Assembly: GCA_031308135.1 (NCBI GenBank)
Contig: JAHLJT010008756.1
Coordinates: forward strand, 62,610,317 to 62,674,316
DNA length: 64,000 nucleotides
Direction: 5' to 3'
Source of the DNA: Acheta domesticus
Lineage: Eukaryota > Arthropoda > Insecta > Orthoptera > Gryllidae
Shown here: positions 47,931 through 58,565 of the stretch, one piece after another
Layout: the number at the start of each line of letters is the position of its first letter
Position numbering within the stretch: the first letter of the stretch is position 1
The notes under the pieces: generated by a model
The model's input: only the letters and a program-made list of their open reading frames with translations
Database searches by the model: none
Told to the model about the DNA's origin: nothing
Made by a program: the position numbers and the translations under genes

Positions 47931-48011
47931 CAGCCTGCTCTGCATGCCCTAAACCCAACTGCTCTTACTAATGGGTTCCTGAAGGTACAGTTTTACGGTA
48001 CCTTTCGAAGA

Positions 48012-48485
48012 CCCGAAGCCAATGATGTATACATATACTCCTAGATGGATGACTGTCGCCTTGGCGGTGAGGCCACCCAAGGCGCCATTTTGCACGGCAA
48101 AAACCTTGTTCGTATTGCCGAAAGCTGTGTGTTGTAGTGAGTTTTCTCTTGAGTGATTAGTGAAACATTTTTTGTTTGATTTTTTAAATGTTTTCATTTT
48201 GATCTTTATTTAATGTAATTGTTATTTTCAAAATTGGTCCAGGAAATCAATTACTTTTTGCCTTTGTTTTATTCATGTTTTACCACTGTAAGGTGGGTTT
48301 CACTACAATATCGTGTAGTGGAATCTTAGTCTACCGAAAATCTACCGAACTGTCATGGGCTGCATTTGACATTCGAAGCTTTTGCCGTGCAACATGACTC
48401 CTTGTACGGCCTCACCTCCGCCTATTGGGAAAGCGCGGAGTCAGCCATCTAGAGCTAGTTATATACATCATTGCCCGAAGCTCAG
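48012..48485. mobile_element. Foldback MITE with about 90-bp inverted arms
   Basis: Left arm CAATGATGTATACATATACT, CTAGATGG, TGACTGTCGCC, GGCGGTGAGGCC, TTGCACGGCAAAA (about 48020-48104) is mirrored at about 48379-48472 (TTTTGCCGTGCAA, GGCCTCACC, GCCATCTAGAG, ATATACATCATTG). The 275-bp interior is unique and has no open frame of note. Ends and target duplication uncertain. Confidence 0.8.
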
Positions 48486-49129
48486 TGAAATCAAGACAGT
48501 CGTATCAGCAAACTTCAGATGTTTCCCACGCGTCTAGCAACCATAGAACTTCGCAAAACACCGATAAAATACTTTCAAAAACCACAAAATAATACACTAT
48601 TTTAAGTATTGTTTACACATATTGTGCAAACTATCCTTAAAATATAAGCCTAGGCAATCCCAGCCCAAAAATAAGTAATATGTGACTTGGGGTCGTAACA
48701 GGAGGAAGGTGGTGTTTCTGAACTTGATCGGTAGAGCGTGAACAGATGTGCAAGATAGAATGCGATAGCGGCTTTACGCGTCTGTGTGCATGATTCCGGT
48801 GCTTTTCACGTCTCCCCTCCCTCTTCCCGTACCCCGGCACCGGGCGCGGCTTTGTTGCTTCATGTCTATGCACCCACCAAAGCGAAGTGCAATATTCTGT
48901 TTTCATGAGGAAATACTTACCAACTGGTGCTATAACAGCACAAAACTTCTCTCATTATATCTAACTTTTGCAATTTTCGAATATTCATACAGTTAAATAA
49001 AAATTAGTCATGTGCCACTTTTTAACTTTATTTGTTCTTTCATATACAGAAATCAGATCTTTAAAATTTTGTACTAAATGAATCTTTAAAATTTTGTTCT
49101 AAATGAAATTGCCCTATAAGTAGGGTGAT
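48486..49129. other. No gene recognised
   Basis: Short GC-richer patch at 48700-48870, otherwise AT-rich. Nothing supported. Confidence 0.5.
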
Positions 49130-49805
49130 TTCTCTAACTAAAAAATGGTTTAAATTATCTAAACATTACGCGAAAACTGCTCAAATTTTCGAAAAATGTT
49201 CTGCCTTTAAACAGACTTCATTCAGAAAAAATTCAGACTTAATTCTTCAATATTGAAGTTGTAGAAAGACGCCAAGAAATTTGGTCTTCTGCAGTTTTCG
49301 GAAAATCTTATATTTCAACGAAAATTAGACTTTCACCATTCTTAAAGCGTTCTTTTCTCTATCCGAGGACAAAGCTTAATAAAAACATTTGCAGCCATTT
49401 TGAGAAAATTTTGAAAATGTAATTGAAGTCTCATGTAACGCCTCTTCCCCAATCCAAATATTCGTTTTAAATTCACAGGGCCTCAAGTTTGTTCAGGTTG
49501 AACGGAGAAAATAAATTTTGGAGAAAATCGTCTGATCGGATTAGGCACTAGCGTTGACCACACACAGACGGACGGACAGACACACAAACTTTTTCCGTCA
49601 ATCGATTTTTCGGTATCAAGGGCCCACAAAAACATGGATTCTGGCTACATAATGTGATAGAGAAAGTCATTTCCTACATACAGAATCAAGATTTATCCAC
49701 ATTTTCGTCTCCAGGGGTTGGCAAGAAGAGATTTTTATATCGAAACATCAACGGTGCAAGATTACAATACTTTCTCTTCTTACGAAGTAAGGCAAGAAAG
49801 TAAAA
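49130..49805 (+). mobile_element. Dispersed repeat family X, copy 2
   Basis: Longer copy of 40170-40690, including the ACGGACGGACAGAC core at about 49569 and an AAGTAAAAATTGG end. No coding capacity. Confidence 0.75.
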
Positions 49806-49819
49806 ATTGGTGAGCAATT

Positions 49820-50020
49820 CCCTGCGTAAGAGTGACGGAAGAGGGAGTTAGCAAGGTCTACGGAAAACTATCAATCAGAGTGGCCGACGTCTAGAATTAT
49901 TCACTAAATAGCTGTTGAATTTGAACTAGTTTTGTAACGATTGTCGAAAATTCGCTAACGACGGAACTCAAACCCTAAGAAACTTCCCGTCGCCGATGCA
50001 CGTGAGCTAGCACCCGATTC
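49820..50020 (-). mobile_element. Long SINE family, 5' fragment
   Basis: Minus-strand fragment of the 515-bp SINE: ACGGAAAACTATCAATCAGA, GGCCGACGTCTAGAATT, TGTCGAAAATTCGCTAACGA and a decayed tRNA-like head. The 3' half is missing. Confidence 0.7.
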
Positions 50021-50324
50021 AAGACTTAAACCTAGAGCCGTCCCGTGAACAAAGCTTCACTTGCAGTTTCGCAGCTTTGTACGCTGTCTGTTCATTTAAT
50101 TTTTCTTCTTTTGCTATGCTTATAGCCGTGATTACCTGCTGTGCATATCCTCCAACTCTTTCTTGGGCGACACTGTCACGACTTGCTCAGACAATCCTTT
50201 GGAGCTATTCGTCGGTATGGTATGTTGGTTCCATTTTTCTCTTCGACTTTTCTACCCATTGAATTGTCGATTAAATATTGCAATGTTCTTCTTGCTGAAA
50301 AACCTTACTCTAACTCTTAAATTA

Positions 50325-50512
50325 CAGTAAACCCTCAATAACACGAATTTCAAGGGGCCGAAATAATCGCGGAGTTCATGTTATACAAATTCGTGTTATC
50401 CGAGTATTACAAATGTTCGTATTACCGTAATCCCTTGCCGGAACTGAAGTTTTATTCGTGTTACGGCGAAATTCGCATTAAGCGTATTCGTGCAAAAGGG
50501 AATTACTATATT
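50325..50512. mobile_element. pogo/Tigger-like MITE relic
   Basis: Begins TACAGTAAACCCTCAATAAC, a terminus typical of pogo/Tigger elements. Internal TTCGTGTTATCCGAGTATTA is also characteristic. The right end (GGGAATTACTATA) is only a loose inverted match. About 185 bp, no coding. Confidence 0.6.
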
Positions 50513-52735
50513 TATAACATTCTATAGTTTTTCTCAACTTTTTTATATTCTAAGTTTCCATAATTTCAGATCATTCGAATTTTTTTCTCTCTTGGTCGCA
50601 CAATAGTTCAGCTTTTCCAGATTTCGCCTCCGCTGTATGCACTCGCACAAGAATCGAATTTCTCTACTCTCCATCCCAGACCCACTTGCCCCACTTCGCA
50701 ACTTAAAGGCCTTTTCTTCTGTCTCTACTCCGTTTGCGGAAGAGATTATTTTTTCCATTGTCTTTGATTTAGAGAACTTCAGATGTGAGTCTTAAGTTTG
50801 TAACCTATATCTTACTTTGCGTTTTAGATTTGCGGTAAAGTATTTCTCCTGTTTATTTGGAGAGAGAAAGCGTTTGTTTTTATGCATGCATATTCTCATC
50901 AGAATCTTCATGCATTCTTTAAGTAATGCATTTTTTCTTAACTTGTGCATATGCACTATTCTACTATGTAACCGTATGTATTCATTTAGGGTTATCAGTG
51001 ATTACGATGAATGTTGGCATAATTACCTCCTGAAATATAGGGAAATGTTTTGAGTGAACAACAAATCGGTCTCAATCTTCTCTGAAAATAAATTTATTCT
51101 GACAAGAAAGTTTTCTATACGTCTACTGAAACCTACATTATTCATAGGAACCTATATATCTGGTAAGTTAGACCTACTAGTCTCTTGTGGCTATTAAAAT
51201 TGATATTTTGATATTTACATTGAGAAATATACTAGTACCCAAAATACGTTAAAACTACTTCTTCAACAATTGCGGTTTAAGCTAAAGTTTACTAACAATA
51301 GCACGAAAAGAATAGGGGGAGAATTTGTAAGAAGAATTAATAACAAAATAAGTAATCGTTATTTACGAATATTTTCTCTTTGCATGCTTCATAATCTTTT
51401 AGAAAAGAATTACATTAATATCATTTAGATAAATATATCTCAATCGGTTTTACATTTTTCTTTGTATTCATAAATGTAAACTCGTTTCCTGTTAAAAAAG
51501 AAAATAGATAAGATAATTATTTATTGAGTTTAACTATTGTAAAAGGTTTACAGATACGTTCCATTTCTTGTTGCATTTCAAATTATTGCCCTATTTTTTT
51601 GCTTGTCATCGACTTGCCAAAGGCTTTCGTTCTTTGCTAAAAGCCGCCCTATTAACAGGAAGGTCGACGAACTGTATCGTAGGAATATTGCTGAGTTACT
51701 CAGCCGTTCTAACCAGACGGTGATTTTTCTACATAGCAATGGAAATATTAATTTCATTTATATTTGCGAGTTTTCAATCCATTTATTCTTTCCCTTGTAT
51801 ATTTGAAAATTAGTATAAATAAAACCGGTATACTACATACTACATTTTCAACTAATTTTTAAAAATGTATTATGAATTTATCAAATGTCAAAGGAATTTT
51901 TACGAGAGAGCATTTTGAGTGATCAAAGGAGTGAATAATGATACACAAAATACTTTTTTTAATTTTGTTGTTAGAAGGTTTTCTATATGTACGAATTAAA
52001 ATTTGTTTTAATATGTTGTAAATCTGACCGTATAGAGTTTGGATATCTCAAAAAATTAATTTTCTTCAAAAGGTTTAGCACCTTGTCCTTCCGAGACCGC
52101 GAAATTTTTAAGACAGAAATATTTCTTTCGAAAAACATTTTATAAAAATGTTACTTCCTAAGACAACTTTCAATGAGAAGAAAATATATTCTCGTAAAAT
52201 CCAATTCTCCTTGCTTGCGAATTAAAGGAGTTCCATTCTACGCGACTGGTTTCGTCGATTTAGAATGTAGACTCTTATGTGGATACTCTCTTTTTCACAA
52301 ACCTATGTTCTCTTCCCTTACTTATTATCTGCTGTTACTATGAGCACTTGCTACCTTGCTACATTGCTTACTTTTTAGTTTATGTTTAGTTATATTTTTT
52401 CTTAATTATAATTACACTGCAGGGTGATTGTTTTTATGCAATTTTAATAATGTGAAGTTTCCTCTTATTGAATGGAGAAAAAATACATGATCAAACTGTG
52501 TAAGGAAGAGACCCATGGACTTAAGGATGCGTTTATAGGATTCTTTTGAATCACAGTGATATTTCACAGAGAGATATTTATTAGTACATGAGATGTACGT
52601 CTGCTTGAGTACATCCTTTGTTAGCTTTGTATGTAAGACTTGTTTTTGCGATTTTTTCCTTTGATTTGGTAGAATTTTACTAAACACCTTTTACTTTTGC
52701 AGCTGAGATCTTTCTATTTGCATCTAAGTTGCTAA
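50513..52735. other. No gene recognised
   Basis: AT-rich, with several 60-90 codon frames on both strands but none with a recognisable domain. This is probably intron of the SLC7 gene if its upstream exons lie further left, which the sequence does not show. Confidence 0.5.
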
Positions 52736-52739
52736 AATG

Positions 52740-54420
52740 TTTGAGTTTCTTTGTTAGTTACCTTTGTCTGCTGTTCGTCACATTCTTCATTCTTTTCTAT
52801 TCCTTTGCTTAGGGCGTGTATTTTCCCCAAATCCTTTGCTCCTTGTCAGCTTGCTTTTGGTTTTTGAACTTTCTCCATGTCTGATTTGTTTGTTGATTTG
52901 TTGTTGCTCACAATTCAGGCCTGCTAACTCTCTGTTTCTCTCTGGAATGGTTCCAACATAGTAACGTTTCAACCCGTGCTTGTTGCAGGTTTGCTAATGT
53001 ACTATGTCTCTTTACTTGAAACGTACGCACTGCTAACTTACTGAATTTCTTTGAGTTTTGGAGACCTGTTGGCATACTGTATGAACACAAATTTTGTTCC
53101 TGTTCAATATCTGTGGATCCGTGTTCCCTCATTTGTTCCCAACTAGCAAACGTTCATCCTTTTCCTGCGATGCCTAAGAATCAGACTCACCGCATTTTAC
53201 AGCTTGTTGGAGGTCTACTAACGTAGTAATTCTTTTGATAAGTAGGCCTGATGAACCTTTGTTATTCCCTGCTTGTTCCATGCCCACAAAAAACTCCTTC
53301 CACTAATAAGCAGGCCTGCGGTCGCAGAGTGATTCCTCACTTGTTGCAACACTGCTAGAAGATTTCTTTCCTTCATTGGCAGGCCTGCTAAAGCGCCATA
53401 TTCTCTTGTTTGTTGCAGACCTGGTAACAAACTTCATTTATTCCAAAGGCAGATTGCCGTGAGGGCTAACTGCGTTCCGGCGGAATCCGGATGTTAGTCT
53501 GAGGGTGCACTTGTTCACCCAAGGAGGATGCGGATAGAGGCTAATGCCCAGGTGCCCACCCCGGGACTTCGGTCCCCTAATAAAGTTCAAGTGCTGGGGG
53601 GTGATAATGCGAAGCACGCTTACACATCACATTATATTACATTCCAAAGGCAACTGGTAAAGCGAACTTCTTTTCTTCAATAAGCGATCCTCCTGCCTCG
53701 CCATGATTGGCAGATCTGCTTCTTTGCAGGCTTACTAACAAACTTATTTCCTCCGACAAACAGGACTGCTGACGCGGCGCGTGTCCTCGCTTATTTCAGG
53801 CCTGTTGACGAACTTTTTTCCATCAATGAGTAGGTCTGCTGACGCGGCGTGTGTCATCATTTGTTGAACGCCTGCTAACGCACTTCTTCCTTCCAATAAG
53901 CAGGCCTGCTGACGCGGCATGTGCCCTCGCTTGTTATAGTCCTGTTGACGAACTTATTTCCATCAATGAGGCTGCTGACGCGGCGCGTGTCCTCGCTTAT
54001 TGGAGGCCTGATGACGCGTTTCTTCCCTCCAATAAGCAGGCCTGCTGACGCGGCATGTGCCCTCGCTTGTTACAGGCCTGCTGATGAACTTATTTCCATC
54101 AATGAGAGGTCTGCTGACACGGCGCGTGCCCTCGCTTACAGGAGGCCTGCTAACGCACTTCTTCCCCCCAATAAGAAGGCCTGCTAACGCCGCGCGTACC
54201 CTCGCTTGTTACAGGCTTGCTGACGAACGTATTTCGATCAATTAGGCCTGCTGATGCGACGTGTGCCCTCGCTTATGCAGTCCTGGTGACGAACTTTTTT
54301 CCATCAATGACTAGGCCTGCTGACGCGGCGTGCACCATCGCTTGTTGCAGGCCTGCTGTCGCACTTCTTCCCTCTCATAAGCAAGCGTACTGACGCGACG
54401 CGTGCCCTCGCTTGTTGCAG
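52740..54420 (+). repeat. Intronic minisatellite built from the SLC7 exon's own 3' splice site
   Basis: Tandem units of about 33-36 bp share the core CAGGCCTGCTGACG. Three spacer types alternate: CGGCGTGTGCCCTCGCTTGT, AACTTATTTCCATCAATGAG and CACTTCTTCCNNCCAATAAG. The core equals the acceptor AG plus the first 11 exon bases (54421-54431), and the CTCGCTTGTTGCAG before it equals the pyrimidine tract and acceptor. Units are clean near 53750-54420 and decay upstream towards 52900. A retroelement (53452-53640) interrupts the array. The direction of origin (exon to repeat) is inferred from the conserved protein sequence the exon start encodes. Confidence 0.9.
53452..53640 (+). mobile_element. Short retroelement insertion with 12-bp TSD
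   Basis: A 189-bp insert flanked by identical ATTCCAAAGGCA copies (53440-53451 and 53641-53652). It contains CCCCGGGACTTCGGTCCCCT (a hairpin) and ends in an ACATCACATTATATTAC simple tail. This is consistent with a SINE or a 5'-truncated LINE 3' end inserted by target-primed reverse transcription. Family not recognised. Confidence 0.85.
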
Positions 54421-54546
54421 GCCTGCTGACGGCCGTGAACTGCCTGAGCGTGCGCTGGGCGATGCGCGTGCAGAGTGTGTTCACGGCGGCGAAGCTGCTG
54501 GCGCTGGCGGGCATCGTGGTGACCGGCGTCGTGCACATCTCCGCAG
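54421..54546 (+). CDS. Exon of SLC7 light-chain amino-acid transporter (TM5 region)
   Basis: A 126-nt internal exon bounded by acceptor CTTGTTGCAG (ends 54420) and donor CTCCGCAG|GTGCGG (GT at 54547). The frame starts with the last two bases of a Cys codon and ends with the first base of a Gly codon. It encodes [17 protein letters not shown], then [18 protein letters not shown]. In family members (vertebrate LAT1/LAT2/y+LAT, Drosophila JhI-21, minidiscs) the corresponding CLLTAVNC...AAKLLAL segment covers the loop before, and most of, transmembrane helix 5. The product is a 12-helix APC-fold exchanger of neutral (or cationic and neutral) amino acids at the plasma membrane, normally disulphide-linked to an SLC3 heavy chain. 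The exon is much richer in GC than its surroundings. Which paralogue it is cannot be told from this exon. Upstream exons were not recognised in the window. Confidence 0.95.
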
Positions 54547-54631
54547 GTGCGGCGCGCGCAGCGAAACCCACTCTGCCCTGCGGCCACGGGCGAACCGCAC
54601 TGCACTCCCACCGCTCGCGTTCCACCTCTGT
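54547..54631 (+). other. Intron start between SLC7 exons
   Basis: First part of a 6032-bp intron (54547-60578). GC-rich and similar in composition to the exon for about 85 bp before a hAT element starts. No extra coding sequence: the frame continues for some codons after the donor but loses family similarity at once. Confidence 0.7.
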
Positions 54632-54639
54632 GTGGGTAT

Positions 54640-55200
54640 TAGGGCTGCGGCATCGACATCAAAACATCGATGTTCGACAACATCGATGTTGAAAATTTGA
54701 AACATCAATGTGAATAATATATCGACCAAAATCCATCGATATTTTTAACTCCGGTGTTTTAAAGTTGGTTTAAAATTAAATTCGTGTGCAACAAAATTTA
54801 ATTTGAGAGTGGCCGTGTATATTAATTTATAATTAAAATTTAAATGAAAACAAAGTTAAAAACCGGCTCTGCATGTGCGAAAGATGATGGATTATCAGGT
54901 TTATCTCGGGCGAGGGATAGTCTGCTCAGTGAAGGTAGTTTAATCTGCGTTCTAGAGGTTTGAAGACATAACTAGACTGTGCCATAGCCATATGCCAGTA
55001 TTCATACTTTAACTTGTACAAAATTGTGAATATAGGAATTTTTCATCCATGAAAAAAAATTGAAAACGTCAATAAAAAACATCGATCACAAAACATAGAT
55101 GTTCAAAAAAATTGACGGCAATACATCGATGTTTAAAATATCAGTATTTTTATAGAAACAATGATGTTTCGAATACAACGGCATCGATATCGCATCCCTA
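54640..55200. mobile_element. Non-autonomous hAT element with CATCGATG subterminal repeats
   Basis: A 561-bp element in the SLC7 intron, 93 bp after the exon. It begins TAGGGCTGCGGCATCGA and ends, in complement, TAGGGATGCGATATCGA. Flanks GTGGGTAT (54632-54639) and CTGGGTAT (55201-55208) form an 8-bp duplication with one mismatch. Repeated AACATCGATGTT-type motifs cluster near both ends, as transposase-binding sites do. No coding. Same family as the truncated end at 21182. Confidence 0.9.
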
Positions 55201-55208
55201 CTGGGTAT

Positions 55209-56102
55209 CAGGGTTTGAAATTCCGATCGATCCATGCAGAGGCATATCTACGGTATGGCAGACACGTCATGTGCCGTGGGCGCCACTCCCAAGAGGCACT
55301 ATTTGGAGTATACCCACTAAAACAAATAACAAAAAACGTAACTTGAAGTATCCTGACGGGCGCCAATTCTGTGCTTGCCATGAGCGTGTGAATACTTAAA
55401 TACGTCTCTGGAGCCATGTGGAATTTTCGGCAGAGCAAAGCGGGTCCGTGGCGGGTCTCTGTGTTTTCCTTTGTCTCTCTTTCCACCTTTCACCATCTCA
55501 TTCTTAGCCTAACATCAGACTCTCGCCGTTGACTCAAAATTATTCATCCACTTCGGACATGGCTTTATGGACTAGAATTGCAGAAAAACTAGTTGTACTT
55601 GTACGAATTTTGCCTACTTTGTTATTGTTTCAAAAGTGGACACAGGTTAACACTGGACTTCTTCGAATGTTTCTGATAACCTTCACTGTGTAGAGATATG
55701 CCCTCCGAAATAGTAATATTATTTTGAAAAGAGTAACATTTTGTAATTTTTGTCATTAGAAACATAACTTATGTCCGATTATAAACACGTAAACCTCATT
55801 TCAAGAGCCTAGCGCGCCCCGTGCCGAGATTTTAACGATAACATGTGTTGCTGCGTAACGTGTGTTTGCGAGTTGTATAAGAGTACGCGCCTGTTCCTTC
55901 CCTTACATCATCTGCGTATTTCTATTATTTTCTCCTTAAATATTTTTAATGCTGGTCTGGAGCATAATTTCCTATCCAGTAGTAACACACTTAAGGGGTA
56001 TTTTGTCGACAATTTCTTGTGAACACCACAAAACTACCATATTTCCTTAGCATAATATATATAGAGGCAATGTCTGTTCTGCGACGCATTTCCACTCAAA
56101 GG
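55209..56102. other. Intron; no gene recognised
   Basis: Contains a moderately GC-rich patch (55240-55500) with GTGGGCGCCACTCCC and GACGGGCGCCAATTC motifs that look like a decayed transposon, but no ends were found. The rest is AT-rich. Confidence 0.5.
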
Positions 56103-56185
56103 AACTGTTAGTTTCAGCATAACATGGCTGAGAGGAAGGGAAATAAGTTACTAAAGTGGTATTGTAACATACAGCAGTATCTTGC
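56103..56185 (+). repeat. 83-bp direct repeat flanking a MITE, copy 1
   Basis: AACTGTTAGTTTCAGCATAA...AGTATCTTGC. Repeated at 56442-56524 with about 5 differences. The MITE 56188-56440 sits between the two with only 2 and 1 extra bases. Confidence 0.95.
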
Positions 56186-56187
56186 AA

Positions 56188-56440
56188 TACTGCGATTTTT
56201 CTAACTGCGACCCTCAAGACCACTCAAATCCCATCTTCGCGATGGAATATGTCACGGCATTTCGCGTCTTTTCTCGGTCTTGCCGGTAGAAGTCGCATGA
56301 TCGCAAGCACTGCTTCATTCGGTCGCGATCGTGCGAAATCTAGCGGAACGACTGAGAAAGACGCGAAATGCCGTGACATATTCCATCGCGAAGATGGGAT
56401 TTGAGTGGCCTTGAGGGTCGCTCTTAGAAAAATCGCAGTA
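56188..56440. mobile_element. Foldback MITE with near-complete inverted arms
   Basis: 253 bp. TACTGCGATTTTTCTAACTG at the left is mirrored by CTTAGAAAAATCGCAGTA at the right, and the inverted arms continue inward through CTCAAATCCCATCTTCGCGA and CACGGCATTTCGCGTC, leaving a short asymmetric centre (GCAAGCACTGCTTCATTC). TA at both ends fits a Tc1/mariner-type target duplication. A diverged copy is at 20235-20450 and a fragment at 4706-4768. Confidence 0.92.
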
Positions 56441-56441
56441 T

Positions 56442-56524
56442 AACTGTTAGTTTCAGCATAACATGGCTGAGAAGATGGGAAATAAGTTACTAAAGTGGTA
56501 TTGTAACATAGAGTAGTATCTTGC
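56442..56524 (+). repeat. 83-bp direct repeat flanking a MITE, copy 2
   Basis: Second copy of 56103-56185. Confidence 0.95.
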
Positions 56525-57405
56525 TAGTACGTGTTCCTGAGTTCCCTACAAAAAGAAATCTTTACTCCAACGAGCAGAACAATGGAAATTTCGGAATAGG
56601 TCTGTCCGGGGAGTGAGTTGGTTCATGACAATAGTCGATGAATACAACGCGCCTTATCAGAACTTTATGGAAGGTGCTTAAAGAGAGAAGGTAATAAAAC
56701 TAGCGATGTAATGTGCAAGTCATGATAAGGTACAACACTCAATCAAGATAATTCTCAAATAGGTACCTTTAAAAAATATTTAAAATTTATGTTACAGTCC
56801 ATCACTATTCTTGTTTGTGGACTTGACGTTTACCTTTCATCCCAATTTTACATGTGAATGAATAATATTTTTCATTAACTGCCATAAAATTGTACTTCAT
56901 AATCGGCGGCTTTCTGAAGCTCCTTGAAGCTGTTTAAACAGCTCCACTGAACGTATCTGAAACGTCTTTAATTCACTACTAGATATAATAAGGAATATAA
57001 AAATATCCGGAAGGAATAATACATTTTTTTCAAGTTTACTATTTGCCATTTTGTTAGCCCATTTCTATATTCCCAATATCGATTCCCAAAAGCGAACGAT
57101 CGAATGATGTAGCTTCGGGACCGTAAACTGTGCCTGCCATAACTTCACTGCTTATGCTATTTCGTAAAAGGTTCCGAGATCTCAGAATTTTTACAACAGG
57201 GCTATCCAACGGTAAACTCTGTATTTTGTTCAAAAGGAGAGAGTCCAATGTAGCAGTCACCATATAAGTCGCTCCAACTAGAATTATTTAATGTCTCCCG
57301 GAGCTACAGTCATTAGACATCTAAGTGTAGAAATGAGTCTAAGAAAGTAGTTCCGCTCACTCCCGCAGTGGGTTGTAAGATTCATCGCCAACTACTCCAG
57401 CTTTC
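56525..57405. other. Intron; no gene recognised
   Basis: AT-rich. A CGCTCACTCCC patch lies near the right end. Nothing supported. Confidence 0.5.
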
Positions 57406-57561
57406 GTATTTACTTGGCTGTCCGGGAGACGCTGAGTCCTAGGCACAGGTGCCAACGTTTCGGCCGCCATTCTGCGCCCTTCTTCAGGGCAAAGTGCATT
57501 TGGGGCCAAAACGTTGGCCTGTGCCTAGGATGCGGCGTCTCCCGAACAGGCAAGTAAATAC
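57406..57561. mobile_element. Hairpin of two head-to-head repeat termini (PLE-like)
   Basis: GTATTTACTTGGCTGTCCGG...CCTAGGCACAGGTGCCAACG (57406-57465) is mirrored at 57502-57561 (...CGTTGGCCTGTGCCTAGG...CAAGTAAATAC), about 85% identical. Between them is CGCCCTTCTTCAGGGC, itself a small hairpin. The complement reads CCTGAAGAAGGGCGC...GGCCGAAACGTTGGC, the same terminus as 35847-35935. Confidence 0.8.
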
Positions 57562-57644
57562 TGACTCCCGCTGCGGAACCCCATGCTCTTATCTGTTTCA
57601 GCATTCACCTGGTATTTACCGAAAAAACACTGATATTTTATGGA

Positions 57645-58212
57645 ACTGCTAAGGTCATTAGTTCTTAAGTGTGCTGCATGTTTTCCTCGAGATTTGGCAG
57701 TGATCTTCCCCAATGGATGATGAGATCCGGCGCCGACCTACCGTCGGCTAACGAGGTTTTCCTCAACCAAGTAATTCCCACCAGCGGGGCACCGCCCCAA
57801 CCAGGACAAGCTCTAAGCTCCCGATCGGTCTCCCGGCTTGTGTGATAGTGTAGAGCATATGAGTGTGTGTAAAGTGTAGAGCGTGCCTCACAGTGCGTGT
57901 GTGTATTCCTCTTCACTGTTTTATCCTCATTCCTTACATACATGTAAGTAATGAGAGCAAGACAATGAAGAGAAAGGAAAGATCGCACGCGGTCCTCAAC
58001 CCGGTTGTTAGGGTACTGTTCGTGCCTGGTATTGATAGGAGAAACCACGGAAAACTACCGATCAGAGTAGCCGGTCGCTAGAATTCTCCTCCAGACCGCA
58101 ACTGAACTGACCGAGCTATCTATCTAATGTCGGAAATTCTGCCCACGTCGGGACTCTAATATAAACTCCCGGTCAGAGGCACTGCAGTGACATCAGTTCA
58201 TGCTCTGAGCCA
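57645..58212 (-). mobile_element. Long tRNA-derived SINE, copy F
   Basis: Minus strand. Contains GGTGGCTCAGAGCATGAACT (head), AATTCTCCTCCAGACCG, GTTTCTCCTATCAATACC, a pyrimidine tract interrupted by an extra about 60 bp of GTGTGTGT- and ATGTAAG-type sequence, GGGAGCTTAGAGCTTGTCC, GGTAGGTCGGCGCCGGATCT, and the 3' module AATGACCTTAGCAGT. Its 5' end abuts the trinucleotide tract at 58253. Confidence 0.9.
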
Positions 58213-58252
58213 CCTTCGAGAAAAGGAAACCAACAGGTTTTGACGTTACACG

Positions 58253-58264
58253 CAGTCGTCGTCG

Positions 58265-58326
<62 letters not shown>

Positions 58327-58362
58327 GCTGCCGCCGCCGCTGCCGCCGCCGCCGCCGCACCG
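58253..58362 (+). repeat. (GTC)n(GCC)n trinucleotide microsatellite
   Basis: About 15 GTC/GTCATC units followed by about 20 GCC/GCT units. Gives poly-Val, poly-Ala, poly-Gly or poly-Asp in open frames, which is why frames of 80-150 codons cross it. A C-rich tract (58363-58560) follows. Both are intronic to the SLC7 gene. Confidence 0.95.
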
Positions 58363-58565
58363 CCCTTGGGTTCCCCCGGCGCCGTTCCGCCCCACATCGC
58401 CGTCCCCAACGGCGCCGAGTCGTCTATTTGCGCCCGGCGCTCCCGCCCCTCTCCCGCTCTCCCGCGCCCCCTCCGTCGCGCTCCCCCTCCTCATTCCCCG
58501 CCCTCGCTTGCGATCCCACCACGTACCCGCTCCCGTTCATCTCCCGCTCCATCTCCTCAAAGGCC

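Noticed and set aside
53750..54420. CRISPR-like array
   Set aside because: Regularly spaced repeats, but the spacers are themselves repeated in three types and the setting is a eukaryotic intron.
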